Shown: one piece after another, positions 1-10,309 of the stretch
Numbering within the stretch: position 1 is the stretch's first letter
Layout of the letters: every line of letters starts with the position of its first letter
Assembly (NCBI GenBank): GCA_902781045.1
Contig: CACZHT010000032.1
Span: forward strand, 1 to 35,734
Length of the DNA stretch: 35,734 bases
From: an uncultured Bacteroidales bacterium
GTDB taxonomy: Bacteria > Bacteroidota > Bacteroidia > Bacteroidales > Muribaculaceae
Direction: 5' to 3'
Notes under the pieces: model-generated
Told to the model about the DNA's origin: nothing
Databases searched by the model: none
What the model saw: the letters and a program-made list of their open reading frames with translations, nothing else
Made by a program: the position numbers and the translations under genes

Positions 1-354
1 TACGAGGCACTTTTGTTCTGCTCCTGTGTGGACCAAGCGGCGAGGACCTACGGCCCTCTTGCATGGTCTTTCGAACAAATAGCTTCTTCGAAGCATTTTT
101 GCGCCTCCGACGCAATCGCTGAACAGATACCCACTCGCGCTGATTGCGCAGATTCTTTTAGTGTATTGTGCAAGGTTTTGGACATCAGCCACAACCGACA
201 ACCGTAGGCGAACAAAAAATTGGCCCCAAGCCCAAGCTTGATCTTCTTGCCTCCTGAACCGAGCCACAAAAGTGTATTGGCTGAACTACTGCAACTACTG
301 AACTACTGCAACTACTGAACTACTGCAACTACTGAACTACTGCAACTACTGAAG
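1..354. other. Non-coding left flank
   Basis: I see no convincing gene here. The open frames on both strands are short (under 75 codons) and have no recognisable domain or signal peptide. Around 135-160 there is a CGCGCTGATTGCGCAGATT-type sequence that resembles the arms of the strong terminator hairpin at 22578-22635, so this may be the remnant of a dispersed intergenic repeat. The right third is the 17-bp tandem repeat listed separately. The region lies downstream of the minus-strand beta-propeller gene. Confidence 0.6.
283..350. repeat. Four tandem copies of a 17-bp unit
   Basis: The unit GAACTACTGCAACTACT occurs four times without interruption or substitution. Each unit is itself an imperfect doubling of (G/GC)AACTACT. 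The array ends 4 nt before the stop codon of the minus-strand beta-propeller gene, so it lies in that gene's 3' untranslated region. Perfect identity between copies suggests recent slippage expansion. Confidence 0.9.
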
Positions 355-1860
355 TCACCTGCGATGCACAAGCCAGCCGATGAACGCCAGCAGAGCGATG
401 CCGGCCACGGTGCCGGCCACCAGGGCGTTGTCTCTGACCCACTGCCACCAGCCGTCGGCCTCGCCCTTGACCGAGGGTGGGGGAGAAAGCAGACTGTCGC
501 CCGGTGTCTGTCGCCCGGCACTGAGCATGGCATGGTAGGCCTTGGCCTCGAGCGAGTCGGCATAGTCCACACGGTAGAGGTTGACGGCATTGCCGCCCTG
601 ATAGTTGCGGGCCTGCGAGGTGACCACCAGGAAGCGCCCGTCCTGACTGATGTCTAGTCCCACGGGATAGGAGTCGACGGTAATCTGGCCGATGGCCTGC
701 ATGCGCTGGGTGTCGACGACATAGAGTGCGCTGGCCGAGTTGCAGGCCGCGAACACATATCGTCCGCTGGGTGATGCCTCGATGGTGCGCGCACCGCCGC
801 CCACCTTGCACGTCTGCCACCCGCGCAGACCGATGCTCATACCCTGGCGGTGCTCGATGGCGTGGATGACCGAGTCGAGCGGCACGCGCTGCACCAGACC
901 GGCGGCATTGACGCTGGCATAGAGGTAGCCGCCCTTGATGATCAGGTGGCGGGCGTTGCTGATGCCGCCTATCTTGCCCACATAGCGCGGCTGGGGTCGC
1001 ATGTCGATGACGGCAATGCCACCGCCACCCATGCAGCCCACCAGCAGGTAGCGGTCGTCGGGGGTGAACACGGTGCCGCGCAGCAGCAGGCCGCTGTGGG
1101 CATCGCGGTTCACCTCGTGGGTGAGGCTGAAGTCGAGCTTCAGCTCGTGGTCGACCACGACGTATGGCAGGTGGTGCCATTGCTTGGGGTCGTCGCCGGT
1201 GATGTCAATCAGCCCCACGGTGTTGTTGCCCCAGTGGGTGACGGCCACGCGCGTGCCATCGTGGCTGCACACAATCATCTTGGGCAGCGGGCCGGTCTCC
1301 ATCATGCGCACGATGGAGTCGACACGGGTGTCGATGATGGCGATGGCACTGGGGTCCTGGGCGTTGAGGTCGAATGTGCGACGGTAATAGGGTACCCACA
1401 GATAGCGGCCGCCGTGCGAGAATGTGGCCTCGACAGGCTTGCCGCCGAAGGCGCGGGTCGCCCCGTCGGCATAGTGGGTGAAGCGATAGATGCCACTGGG
1501 CGTGTTCCACAACGGCCCCTGGCCGCTGGTGTGGCGGTGGCTGATGACCTTGAGCTTCTGGTTGGTCTGCCGGTCATAGACCACAGTGGCGCAACCCTCG
1601 AGCGAGTTGACGTAGTACTTTGAGCCGTCAGGATGGAAGTTGACGCTCTTGGGCGAGAACACATCCTCGTCGCGTGTGGCACTGTCGCGCCAGTCGAAGT
1701 TCTGTTTCTTGCCCACGTTGGTGATGGTGAGCACACCGCCCTGTGCGGTCATGCTCTCGCCGATGCGAGAGTGGTGCACGGGCGGTTGGGCTTGGGCCTG
1801 TGCGACTGCTGTGACGAGGATGGTCACAACCCACAGAATTCTCTGATAATTATTAGCCAT
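355..1860 (-). CDS. Secreted YncE/YVTN-like beta-propeller protein with C-terminal membrane anchor
   Basis: The product is 501 aa. The ATG at 1860 is chosen because it gives a classic signal peptide (MANNYQRILWVV, then AQAQAQ); an upstream in-frame ATG at 1914 would only add an untypical leader and would lie upstream of the promoter at 1886-1893. The body shows repeated blade motifs typical of YVTN/YncE propellers: FHPDGSKYYVNS, CSHDGTRVAVTHWGNNTVGLID, FTPDDRYLLVGCMGGGGIAVID, ASPSGRYVFAACNSASALYVVD and ISQDGRFLVVTS. The C-terminus has one hydrophobic helix (ALVAGTVAGIALLAFIGWLV) followed by HRR, so the propeller is probably outside the cytoplasm and anchored by its tail. The substrate is unknown; propellers of this kind usually act as binding scaffolds. 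It stands alone and is divergent from the glycosyltransferase gene. Confidence 0.8.
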   Translation of the reverse strand: MANNYQRILWVVTILVTAVAQAQAQPPVHHSRIGESMTAQGGVLTITNVGKKQNFDWRDSATRDEDVFSPKSVNFHPDGSKYYVNSLEGCATVVYDRQTNQKLKVISHRHTSGQGPLWNTPSGIYRFTHYADGATRAFGGKPVEATFSHGGRYLWVPYYRRTFDLNAQDPSAIAIIDTRVDSIVRMMETGPLPKMIVCSHDGTRVAVTHWGNNTVGLIDITGDDPKQWHHLPYVVVDHELKLDFSLTHEVNRDAHSGLLLRGTVFTPDDRYLLVGCMGGGGIAVIDMRPQPRYVGKIGGISNARHLIIKGGYLYASVNAAGLVQRVPLDSVIHAIEHRQGMSIGLRGWQTCKVGGGARTIEASPSGRYVFAACNSASALYVVDTQRMQAIGQITVDSYPVGLDISQDGRFLVVTSQARNYQGGNAVNLYRVDYADSLEAKAYHAMLSAGRQTPGDSLLSPPPSVKGEADGWWQWVRDNALVAGTVAGIALLAFIGWLVHRR

Positions 1861-1885
1861 TGACTGATTGAATCTAAAATTTTGA

Positions 1886-1893
1886 CAAAAATA
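1886..1893 (-). promoter_or_regulatory. Bacteroidota -7 box for the beta-propeller gene
   Basis: Read on the minus strand the sequence is TATTTTTG, a full match to TAnnTTTG, 25 nt upstream of the ATG at 1860. No good -33 TTTG was found at the expected distance. Confidence 0.55.
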
Positions 1894-1937
1894 GTAATAA
1901 ATCCTTGCATTCACATCGTATTCTCAAAAAAAATGTC

Positions 1938-1945
1938 TAACTTTG
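1938..1945 (+). promoter_or_regulatory. Bacteroidota -7 box for the glycosyltransferase-pyrC-ATPase operon
   Basis: TAACTTTG followed by C matches TAnnTTTG exactly. It lies about 130 nt upstream of the ATG at 2075. The -33 element is weak. Its core is only 44 bp from the divergent -7 box at 1886-1893, so the two promoters overlap back to back. Confidence 0.55.
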
Positions 1946-2009
1946 CCATTTGATTGGGGGTCGAGTAGCAAGTTTCGGCTCTCGAACATTCGATTTTCGA
2001 GCATTCAAA

Positions 2010-2072
2010 CTAACGACTAATGACTAACTAAGGTCTAACGTCTAACAACTAACGTCTAAAGTCAAACGTCTC
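2010..2072 (+). repeat. Degenerate TAACGTCTAA-like repeats in the operon leader
   Basis: The leader contains several imperfect copies of TAACGACTAA, TAACGTCTAA and AAACGTCT in about 60 nt, ending 3 nt before the start codon of the glycosyltransferase. The composition is unlike the neighbouring coding DNA. Function unknown; a low-complexity slippage tract is the simplest reading. Confidence 0.5.
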
Positions 2073-2074
2073 TT

Positions 2075-2824
2075 ATGCAGTCAGACACGGTGGTCATCAT
2101 ACCGACCTACAACGAGAAAGAGAACATCGGCAACATGATTCAGACGGTGCTGAGCATCGCCGAGCACCAGTTTGACATTCTGGTCATCGACGACAACTCG
2201 CCCGACGGGACAGGGGCTATCGTCGACGGCCTTGTCGCCGAGCATCCCCACCGTGTCCACATCATCAAGCGCACTGGCAAGTTGGGGCTGGGCACGGCCT
2301 ATATCACGGGCTTCAAGTGGGCACTGGAGCATGGCTACGGATATGTCATCGAGATGGATGCCGACTTCTCGCACCCCACCGACAAGCTGCACGAGTTGCA
2401 GGCCGCATGTGCCACCGGCGGAGCAGATGTGGCGGTGGGCTCGCGATACAAGACCGGGGTCAACGTGGTCAACTGGCCCATGGGGCGCGTGCTCATGAGC
2501 TACTATGCGTCGGCCTATGTGCGACTGGTCACAGGCATGGACGTGCGCGACACCACGGCGGGCTTTGTGTGCTATCGCCGCCAGGTGCTTGAGGCCATCG
2601 ACCTTGACAATGTCGAGTTCAAGGGCTACGCATTCCAGATTGAGATGAAGTTCACTGCCCACCGCATGGGCTTCAAGATTGTGGAGGTGCCCATCGTGTT
2701 TGTCAACCGCGTGCTGGGCACGAGCAAGATGAGCTCGGGCATCTTCGGCGAGGCGCTGTTCGGGGTCGTCAAGCTGCGGCTTGAGGCGTGGTTTTCCCCA
2801 AAGAAATTTCAACGCAGACAATGA
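2075..2824 (+). CDS. Polyprenol monophosphomannose synthase-like glycosyltransferase (GT2, DPM1-type)
   Basis: A 249-aa GT-A fold glycosyltransferase of family 2. Motifs in order: the nucleotide-binding start VVIIPTYNEKENI, the IDDNSPDGTG loop (Asp39, Asp40), the metal-binding DAD at 95-97 within EMDADFSHP, ADVAVGSRY, and the acceptor-loop region TAGFVCYRR. These match the catalytic-only dolichol/polyprenol-phosphate mannose synthase family, which moves mannose (or another hexose) from its nucleotide to a lipid phosphate on the cytoplasmic face. There is no C-terminal membrane domain, and the length is normal for the single-domain form. The final codons overlap the pyrC start by 4 nt (ATGA), so the two are translationally coupled. 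The sugar specificity cannot be read from the sequence. Confidence 0.88.
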   Translation: MQSDTVVIIPTYNEKENIGNMIQTVLSIAEHQFDILVIDDNSPDGTGAIVDGLVAEHPHRVHIIKRTGKLGLGTAYITGFKWALEHGYGYVIEMDADFSHPTDKLHELQAACATGGADVAVGSRYKTGVNVVNWPMGRVLMSYYASAYVRLVTGMDVRDTTAGFVCYRRQVLEAIDLDNVEFKGYAFQIEMKFTAHRMGFKIVEVPIVFVNRVLGTSKMSSGIFGEALFGVVKLRLEAWFSPKKFQRRQ

Positions 2825-4161
2825 ATATAATCTACAATGCGCGGCTGGTGCTGGACGGCAGGGTCCAGACGGGCCACGTTGTTATCAGTGAAGACAAGAT
2901 TCAAGATGTGGCTGCCGGTACTCCCGACGGCCACTTGCTTGATGTGTGCGGCGACAGGATGGACGCCGGCGGGGCATGGCTCCTGCCGGGTGTGATTGAC
3001 ACCCATGTCCACTTCCGCGAGCCGGGGCTGACCCACAAGGCCACCATTGCCGGCGAGAGCCGGGCGGTAGTGGCCGGCGGTGTCACCTCCTATATTGACA
3101 TGCCCAATGTCGTGCCGCCCACGGTCAGTGTCCAGGCTCTGGAGGACAAGTGGGCGCGAGCCGAGCGAGGCTCAATGGCCAACTACAGTTTCTATGTCGG
3201 TGCTACAGCCGGCAACATCGACATGCTCGTTCACGATGTCGACTACAGCCGTGTGCCGGGGGTCAAAGTCTTCCTGGGGTCTTCGACAGGAGGCATGCTC
3301 GTCGATGACGAGGGGGTGCTGCGCCGCCTCTTCGCCCAGGTGCCGGCCATCATCGCTGTGCACAGCGAGGACGAGATGATGATTCGTCAGGGCATGGAGC
3401 GGGCCAGGGCGCGCCATGGCGAGGACGTGCCGGTGACGTGTCATCCCGTCATCCGCAGCGAGGAGGCGTGTTACCGGTCGACACGCCGTGCCGTCGAGCT
3501 GGCACGCGAGCTGGGCACGCGGCTGCATGTGCTGCATGTGACCACTGCCCGCGAGCTGGACTTGTTCACCGCTGGAGACCTGGCTGGCAAGCGCATCACT
3601 GCCGAGGCATGTGTGGGGCATCTGTGGTTCTGTGACCAGGACTATGAGCGCCTGGGCAACCGCATCAAGGTCAACCCGGCCATCAAGACAGTGGCCGACC
3701 GCGACGCGCTGCGCCGTGCCGTGGTCAGCGGCCTGATTGACCTCGTCTCGACCGACCATGCTCCCCACACCCTGGCCGAGAAAAGTCAAAAATACTTAAA
3801 ATCTCCGTCCGGAATGCCTTTGGCACAGTTTTCGCTAGTGACTATGTTAGAGCTGGCTCGCGAGGGCTGGCTGACCATCCAACAAGTGATAGAAAAGATG
3901 TGTCAAGCGCCGGCGCGGCTCTTCGGCATCACTGGACGGGGATTTCTGAGAAAAGGATGCCAAGCCGACCTGGTGCTGGTCGAGGATGTGCCGCAAGGCT
4001 ATACTCTGACCGATGGCGATGTGCTTTCGGACTGTGGCTGGACTCCACTGGACGGAGCAGTGATGCATCACCGGGTGGCGCGCACCTGGGTCAATGGAGT
4101 GGAGGTCTATCCCCATGCTCCCGTTGTGTCGCCGGCGCAGGCACTGCGATTTGACAGATAG
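2821..4161 (+). CDS. pyrC: Dihydroorotase (class I)
   Basis: A 446-aa amidohydrolase that closes N-carbamoyl-aspartate to dihydroorotate, the third step of pyrimidine synthesis. The zinc-binding HVHFREPG motif has His62 and His64; the likely carboxylated lysine is Lys149 in GVKVFLGSSTGG; the catalytic Asp312 lies in STDHAPH. The ATG at 2821 is chosen over an upstream in-frame ATG at 2788 because it starts the conserved MNIIYNARLVLDG strand and forms the ATGA overlap with the glycosyltransferase. The next gene starts directly after the stop codon, so this is the middle gene of a tight three-gene operon. The pairing with a lipid-linked sugar synthase and a calcium pump has no obvious metabolic logic. 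Confidence 0.93.
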   Translation: MNIIYNARLVLDGRVQTGHVVISEDKIQDVAAGTPDGHLLDVCGDRMDAGGAWLLPGVIDTHVHFREPGLTHKATIAGESRAVVAGGVTSYIDMPNVVPPTVSVQALEDKWARAERGSMANYSFYVGATAGNIDMLVHDVDYSRVPGVKVFLGSSTGGMLVDDEGVLRRLFAQVPAIIAVHSEDEMMIRQGMERARARHGEDVPVTCHPVIRSEEACYRSTRRAVELARELGTRLHVLHVTTARELDLFTAGDLAGKRITAEACVGHLWFCDQDYERLGNRIKVNPAIKTVADRDALRRAVVSGLIDLVSTDHAPHTLAEKSQKYLKSPSGMPLAQFSLVTMLELAREGWLTIQQVIEKMCQAPARLFGITGRGFLRKGCQADLVLVEDVPQGYTLTDGDVLSDCGWTPLDGAVMHHRVARTWVNGVEVYPHAPVVSPAQALRFDR

Positions 4162-6846
4162 ATGAAAAAATTAGGACTGACCGAGCAACAGGTACTGGAC
4201 AGTCGCCGTCGTCATGGCGACAATGTACTCACGCCCCCGCCGCGCAAGTCGCTGTGGGCGCAGTTTGTTGAAAAGTTTGATGACCCGCTCATCAAAATCT
4301 TGCTTGTGGCACTGGCACTGTCGGTGGGCATATCGAGCTACGAGTTGTTGCACCTGGACCAGGGATGGGAGGTGCTGCTCGAACCGCTGGGCATCGTCAT
4401 TGCCGTCGTGCTGGCCACACTGGTGGGCTTTCTGGTCGAGGTCAATGCCAACAAAAAATTTGAACTGCTCAACCGCACCAACGACGATGTGCTGTTCAAG
4501 GTCATGCGCAATGGGCATGTGACTCAGGTGCCGCGCCGCGACATCGTGGTGGGCGACATCGTCATTCTGGACACGGGCGAGCGTGTGCCGGCCGATGGAC
4601 GCCTCACACAGAGTGTGTCGATGAGTGTGGACGAGAGCTCGCTCACCGGCGAGCCCATGGCGCGGAAGTCACACATTGTACAGCCTGACGGTAACGACGG
4701 CCATGAGACAACCTATCCGGCCAATGTGCTGTTGCGCGGGTCGACGGTGAGCGAGGGCAATGGTGTGATGGAGGTCACAGCTGTGGGCGACGCCACCGAG
4801 TATGGAAAGGTCTTCACCGACTCGCGCACCGAGACCGATGTCAAGACACCGCTCACGCTTCAGTTCGACCGGCTTGGGCGCCTCATTGCCCGTGGCAGCT
4901 ATGTCATTGCTGCACTGATTATTGTGGGGAGGACTGTGGCATTCTATTTCGACGACAATCCCGACGGCACTCTGCTGCAGCAGGTGCAATATTTCATCCA
5001 GACCATCATGCTGGCTGTGACGCTGGTGGTGGTGTCGGTGCCTGAGGGGCTGCCAATGAGTGTGACGTTGAGTCTGGCACTGAGCATGCGTCGCATGCTC
5101 AAGACCAACAACCTGGTGCGGCGCATGCATGCCTGCGAGACGATGGGGGCTACCACGGTCATCTGTACCGACAAAACCGGGACGCTGACCCAGAACCAGA
5201 TGCAAGTGGTGGCGGCACACTTCGAGGAGCCTGAGGCAAGAAGCGAGGATAACTCTCAAGTGGTTGTTGACTTGTCCATCGCATGCAACACGACGGCTTA
5301 TCTCGACGACAGCGACCCCAAGCGGGTCGTGGCGCTGGGCAACCCCACTGAGGGGGCATTGCTGCTGTGGCTCTACCAGAAAGGGAAAGACTATCTGGCC
5401 CTGCGGGAACAGTACCGCATCCTCGACCGGATGCCCTTCTCCACCGAGCGGAAATTCATGGCCTCGGTTGTGCGGGTGGGCGACGATGTCCACCTGTTGC
5501 TGATCAAAGGTGCCCCGGAGATTGTCATGGACATGACCGACATCGACCCGGCCCGGCGCAGTGAGGCACAGGCCATGCTCGAGCAATATCAGCTCAAGGC
5601 CATGCGCACCCTGGCGTTCGCCTTTGTGGAGATTGACAAGTCGCTCGAACACTGTGGACTGGACGCGATGTTGAGCCAGCTGCAGGGGAGGGTGCACTAC
5701 CTGGGCTTCGTGGCCATCAGCGACCCGGTGCGGGAGCAGGTGCCGCTCAGCATACAGGACTGCCGCAATGCCGGCATCCGGGTCAAGATGGTCACTGGCG
5801 ACAATGCGGCCACCGCGCGCGAGATTGCACGACAGTCGGGCATCTGGACCGACTCTGACGATGACCGGTGCATCGTCACCGGGCCGGAGTTTGCTGCCAT
5901 GCCCGATGGCGAGGCTGCGCGGGTGGCACAGCACATCAAGGTCATGGCGCGTGCCCGCCCCAGCGACAAGGCTCGCCTGGTGTCGTTGCTGCAGTCGCAG
6001 GACGAGGTGGTGGCCGTCACCGGCGACGGTACCAACGACGCCCCGGCGCTGAACCTGGCTCAAGTCGGACTGTCAATGGGCGACGGCACGGCGGCGGCCA
6101 AGGAAGCCAGCGACATTACCATCCTCGACAACTCGTTCACCAGCATCAACAAGGCTGTGCTGTGGGGACGGTCGCTCTACCGCAACATCCAGCGCTTCAT
6201 CCTGTTCCAGCTCACGGTCAACGTCTGTGCCTGTCTGGTGGTGGCGTTGTGTTCGTTTTTCAGCACGCAGCAGGTGCCACTGACGGTGACCCAGATGCTG
6301 TGGGTCAACCTGATTATGGACACGTTTGCCGCTCTGGCGCTGGCCTCGTTGCCGCCCAACAGCATCGTCATGCGCCAGCCTCCGCGACGCTCAGGCGAGC
6401 ACATCATCACGCGCTCCATGGCCTGGTTCATTGTGGTGGTGGGGTGTCTGTTTGCCGCTGTGATGACATGGCTCTACTACGCCATGCTTCACTCGCAGGA
6501 TGGCCCTCTGCTGCATGCCAGCATCAGTCCGCGCGAGGTGTCGGTCTATTTCTCGACATTTGTCTTCTTGCAGTTCTGGAACCTGTTCAATGCCAAGTCG
6601 TTCGGCAGCGGGCACAGTGCTTTTCACAATCTGGACGGCAGCAAGGTGTTCTTTGTCATCGTCGCAGTCATCCTGGTGGGGCAGGTGATGATTGTGCAGC
6701 TGGGTGGTCGCATGTTTGATGTCGAGCCATTGCCGCTTGCCGATTGGGTACGCATCATCGCCCTGACCTGCCCGGTGATGCTCATCGGCGAGGGCTATCA
6801 TCTGGTGCGCCGTTGGCACCGAAAACCTGCTGCCCCTCGCGCCTGA
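4162..6846 (+). CDS. Calcium-translocating P-type ATPase, PMCA/SERCA-like (P2 type)
   Basis: An 894-aa inner-membrane cation pump. It has the full P-type set in order: N-terminal cation ATPase domain, paired helices near 45-95, the actuator motif LTGEP (161-165), PEGLP in the ion-binding helix (294-298), the phosphorylated Asp337 in DKTGTLTQNQ, the hinge TGDGTND (about 620-626), and a C-terminal group of helices with the LWVNLIMDT motif. PEGLP with VNLIMDTFAALALA is typical of Ca2+ pumps of the PMCA branch. Length is normal for the bacterial family. The start codon abuts the pyrC stop (TAGATG), so translation is probably coupled. The transported ion is inferred from the family. Confidence 0.92.
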   Translation: MKKLGLTEQQVLDSRRRHGDNVLTPPPRKSLWAQFVEKFDDPLIKILLVALALSVGISSYELLHLDQGWEVLLEPLGIVIAVVLATLVGFLVEVNANKKFELLNRTNDDVLFKVMRNGHVTQVPRRDIVVGDIVILDTGERVPADGRLTQSVSMSVDESSLTGEPMARKSHIVQPDGNDGHETTYPANVLLRGSTVSEGNGVMEVTAVGDATEYGKVFTDSRTETDVKTPLTLQFDRLGRLIARGSYVIAALIIVGRTVAFYFDDNPDGTLLQQVQYFIQTIMLAVTLVVVSVPEGLPMSVTLSLALSMRRMLKTNNLVRRMHACETMGATTVICTDKTGTLTQNQMQVVAAHFEEPEARSEDNSQVVVDLSIACNTTAYLDDSDPKRVVALGNPTEGALLLWLYQKGKDYLALREQYRILDRMPFSTERKFMASVVRVGDDVHLLLIKGAPEIVMDMTDIDPARRSEAQAMLEQYQLKAMRTLAFAFVEIDKSLEHCGLDAMLSQLQGRVHYLGFVAISDPVREQVPLSIQDCRNAGIRVKMVTGDNAATAREIARQSGIWTDSDDDRCIVTGPEFAAMPDGEAARVAQHIKVMARARPSDKARLVSLLQSQDEVVAVTGDGTNDAPALNLAQVGLSMGDGTAAAKEASDITILDNSFTSINKAVLWGRSLYRNIQRFILFQLTVNVCACLVVALCSFFSTQQVPLTVTQMLWVNLIMDTFAALALASLPPNSIVMRQPPRRSGEHIITRSMAWFIVVVGCLFAAVMTWLYYAMLHSQDGPLLHASISPREVSVYFSTFVFLQFWNLFNAKSFGSGHSAFHNLDGSKVFFVIVAVILVGQVMIVQLGGRMFDVEPLPLADWVRIIALTCPVMLIGEGYHLVRRWHRKPAAPRA

Positions 6847-6913
6847 ATGCAGGTTCTGTGTGGCGGATAAAATGCCATTTTTGTTGCGGGATGGTACTTT
6901 TTGTCGCCAAAAA

Positions 6914-6945
6914 TTTGCTGTTCAGCAAAATTTGTCTTTACTTTG
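6914..6945 (+). promoter_or_regulatory. Promoter of the nucleotide-sugar dehydratase gene
   Basis: TTTG (6914-6917) is followed after 20 nt by TTACTTTG (6938-6945), a -33/-7 pair with one mismatch to TAnnTTTG. The -7 box is 34 nt upstream of the ATG at 6980. This argues for the downstream ATG rather than one at 6860, which would lie upstream of the promoter. Confidence 0.55.
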
Positions 6946-6979
6946 CAGGTCATTTTCAACTATCGACCGATATTCACGT

Positions 6980-8998
<2,019 letters not shown>

Positions 8999-9092
8999 CA
9001 TTTGAGACGTCAGTCGTAGTCACGTCTTAAAACTCAAAACTTAAAGCTAAAAACTAATAGCAATTTTGCCATGTGCAGAATTTGTTGTAATT

Positions 9093-9116
9093 TAGCGGTT
9101 TGAATGCAAGCCGCTA
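9093..9116 (+). other. Hairpin upstream of pdxA
   Basis: TAGCGGTTTG pairs with CAAGCCGCTA around an AATG loop: 10 bp including one G-T wobble. It lies between a weak promoter-like CAATTTTG (9061-9068, one mismatch to TAnnTTTG) and the pdxA start, so it is probably in the 5' leader. No T-run follows. It is not a vitamin B6 riboswitch class that I recognise. Confidence 0.45.
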
Positions 9117-9161
9117 GCTACTGTTGTCGGTGGTTTGCAATGTGTAACTATCAGATTATCA

Positions 9162-10268
9162 ATGACAAACGAAAGAAAAATACGTGTTGGCATCACCCAA
9201 GGGGACACCAACGGAATCGGACTGGAAGTGGCGCTCAAGGTGATTGCAGTGCCCGAGTTTATGGAAATCTGCACACCCGTCCTCTATGGGTCGGCCAAGG
9301 TGCTGACCTATCACCGAAAGGCCATCGACATGCCCAGCTTTCAGATCTATCATGCCGGCGATGCCGAGCACATCAAGGACAATGTGCCAAACATCATCGA
9401 GGTTATGGGGAATGAGGAGGTAAAGGTGGAGCTGGGAACGCCCAGCAAGCAAGCAGGCAAGGCGGCCTATCAGGCACTGGAGGCGGCTGTGGCCGACCTC
9501 AAGCAGGGACGCATCGATGTGCTGGTGACGGCTCCCATCAACAAGGACAACATCCAGAGTGATGAGTTCAACTTCCCCGGGCAGACCGAGTATCTGCAGG
9601 CCAGTGCCGGCGACGAGCGACATGCGCTGATGGTGTTGTGCGACGAGAGCCTGCGTGTGGCTCTGGTGACCACACACCTGCCCCTGGCACAGTTGCCGCA
9701 GGCCATCACCACACAGGGCATTCGCCAGCGACTGCGCGAGTTCAACGATTCGTTGCAGCGCGACTTCGGTTGCGAGCGACCGCGCATTGCTGTGCTCTCG
9801 CTCAATCCGCATGCCGGCGAGAACGGCCTGCTGGGTACCGAGGAGCAGCAGATTATCCGTCCGGCCATTGACCAGGCCTACGACGAGGACCGCATTGTGT
9901 GTTTCGGACCCTATGCCGCCGATGGCTTCTTCGGCAGCCAGCAATATCGCAACTTTGACGGTGTGTTGGCCATGTATCACGACCAGGGACTGGCACCATT
10001 CAAAGCCCTGTCGATGGATCGAGGTGTCAACTTCACCGCCGGTCTGCCGTTTGTGCGCACCAGCCCCGACCATGGCACGGGCTATGACATCGCCGGCAAG
10101 GGGGTGGCACGTGAGGACTCGATGCGTCAGGCCATCTACACCGCCATCGACATCTGGCGCAATCGCCAGTGCTGGGACGAGGCGCATGCCAACCCGCTGC
10201 GCAAGCAGTATCACGACAAGGGCAAGGACAACGTCGTGCTCGACCTCACCAAAGAGACTGACGAATAG
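9162..10268 (+). CDS. pdxA: 4-hydroxythreonine-4-phosphate dehydrogenase
   Basis: A 368-aa enzyme of the DXP-dependent pyridoxal 5'-phosphate pathway; it oxidises 4-phosphohydroxy-L-threonine with NAD, giving the partner for PdxJ. Seen here: the N-terminal GITQGDTNGIGLEV, then metal ligands His172 (TTHLPLAQ), His273 (HDQGLAPFK) and His304 (SPDHGTGYDIAG). The ATG at 9162 gives MTNERKIRVGITQGD, the usual N-terminus; an ATG at 9135 would add nine unconserved residues. It is separated from the dehydratase by 163 nt and followed 41 nt later by the nucleotidyltransferase, so it may lead the inositol-type operon by read-through. Confidence 0.93.
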   Translation: MTNERKIRVGITQGDTNGIGLEVALKVIAVPEFMEICTPVLYGSAKVLTYHRKAIDMPSFQIYHAGDAEHIKDNVPNIIEVMGNEEVKVELGTPSKQAGKAAYQALEAAVADLKQGRIDVLVTAPINKDNIQSDEFNFPGQTEYLQASAGDERHALMVLCDESLRVALVTTHLPLAQLPQAITTQGIRQRLREFNDSLQRDFGCERPRIAVLSLNPHAGENGLLGTEEQQIIRPAIDQAYDEDRIVCFGPYAADGFFGSQQYRNFDGVLAMYHDQGLAPFKALSMDRGVNFTAGLPFVRTSPDHGTGYDIAGKGVAREDSMRQAIYTAIDIWRNRQCWDEAHANPLRKQYHDKGKDNVVLDLTKETDE

Positions 10269-10309
10269 TCAATCTGTAATGCAAAACTCATAATTCTCAA
10301 TTAAGTAAA

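Noticed and set aside
13..269. Small open frames on both strands at the left end
   Set aside because: No signal peptide, domain or promoter; composition unlike the neighbouring genes, and they overlap each other on opposite strands.
283..350. CRISPR array
   Set aside because: The units are 17 bp and directly adjacent with no spacers.
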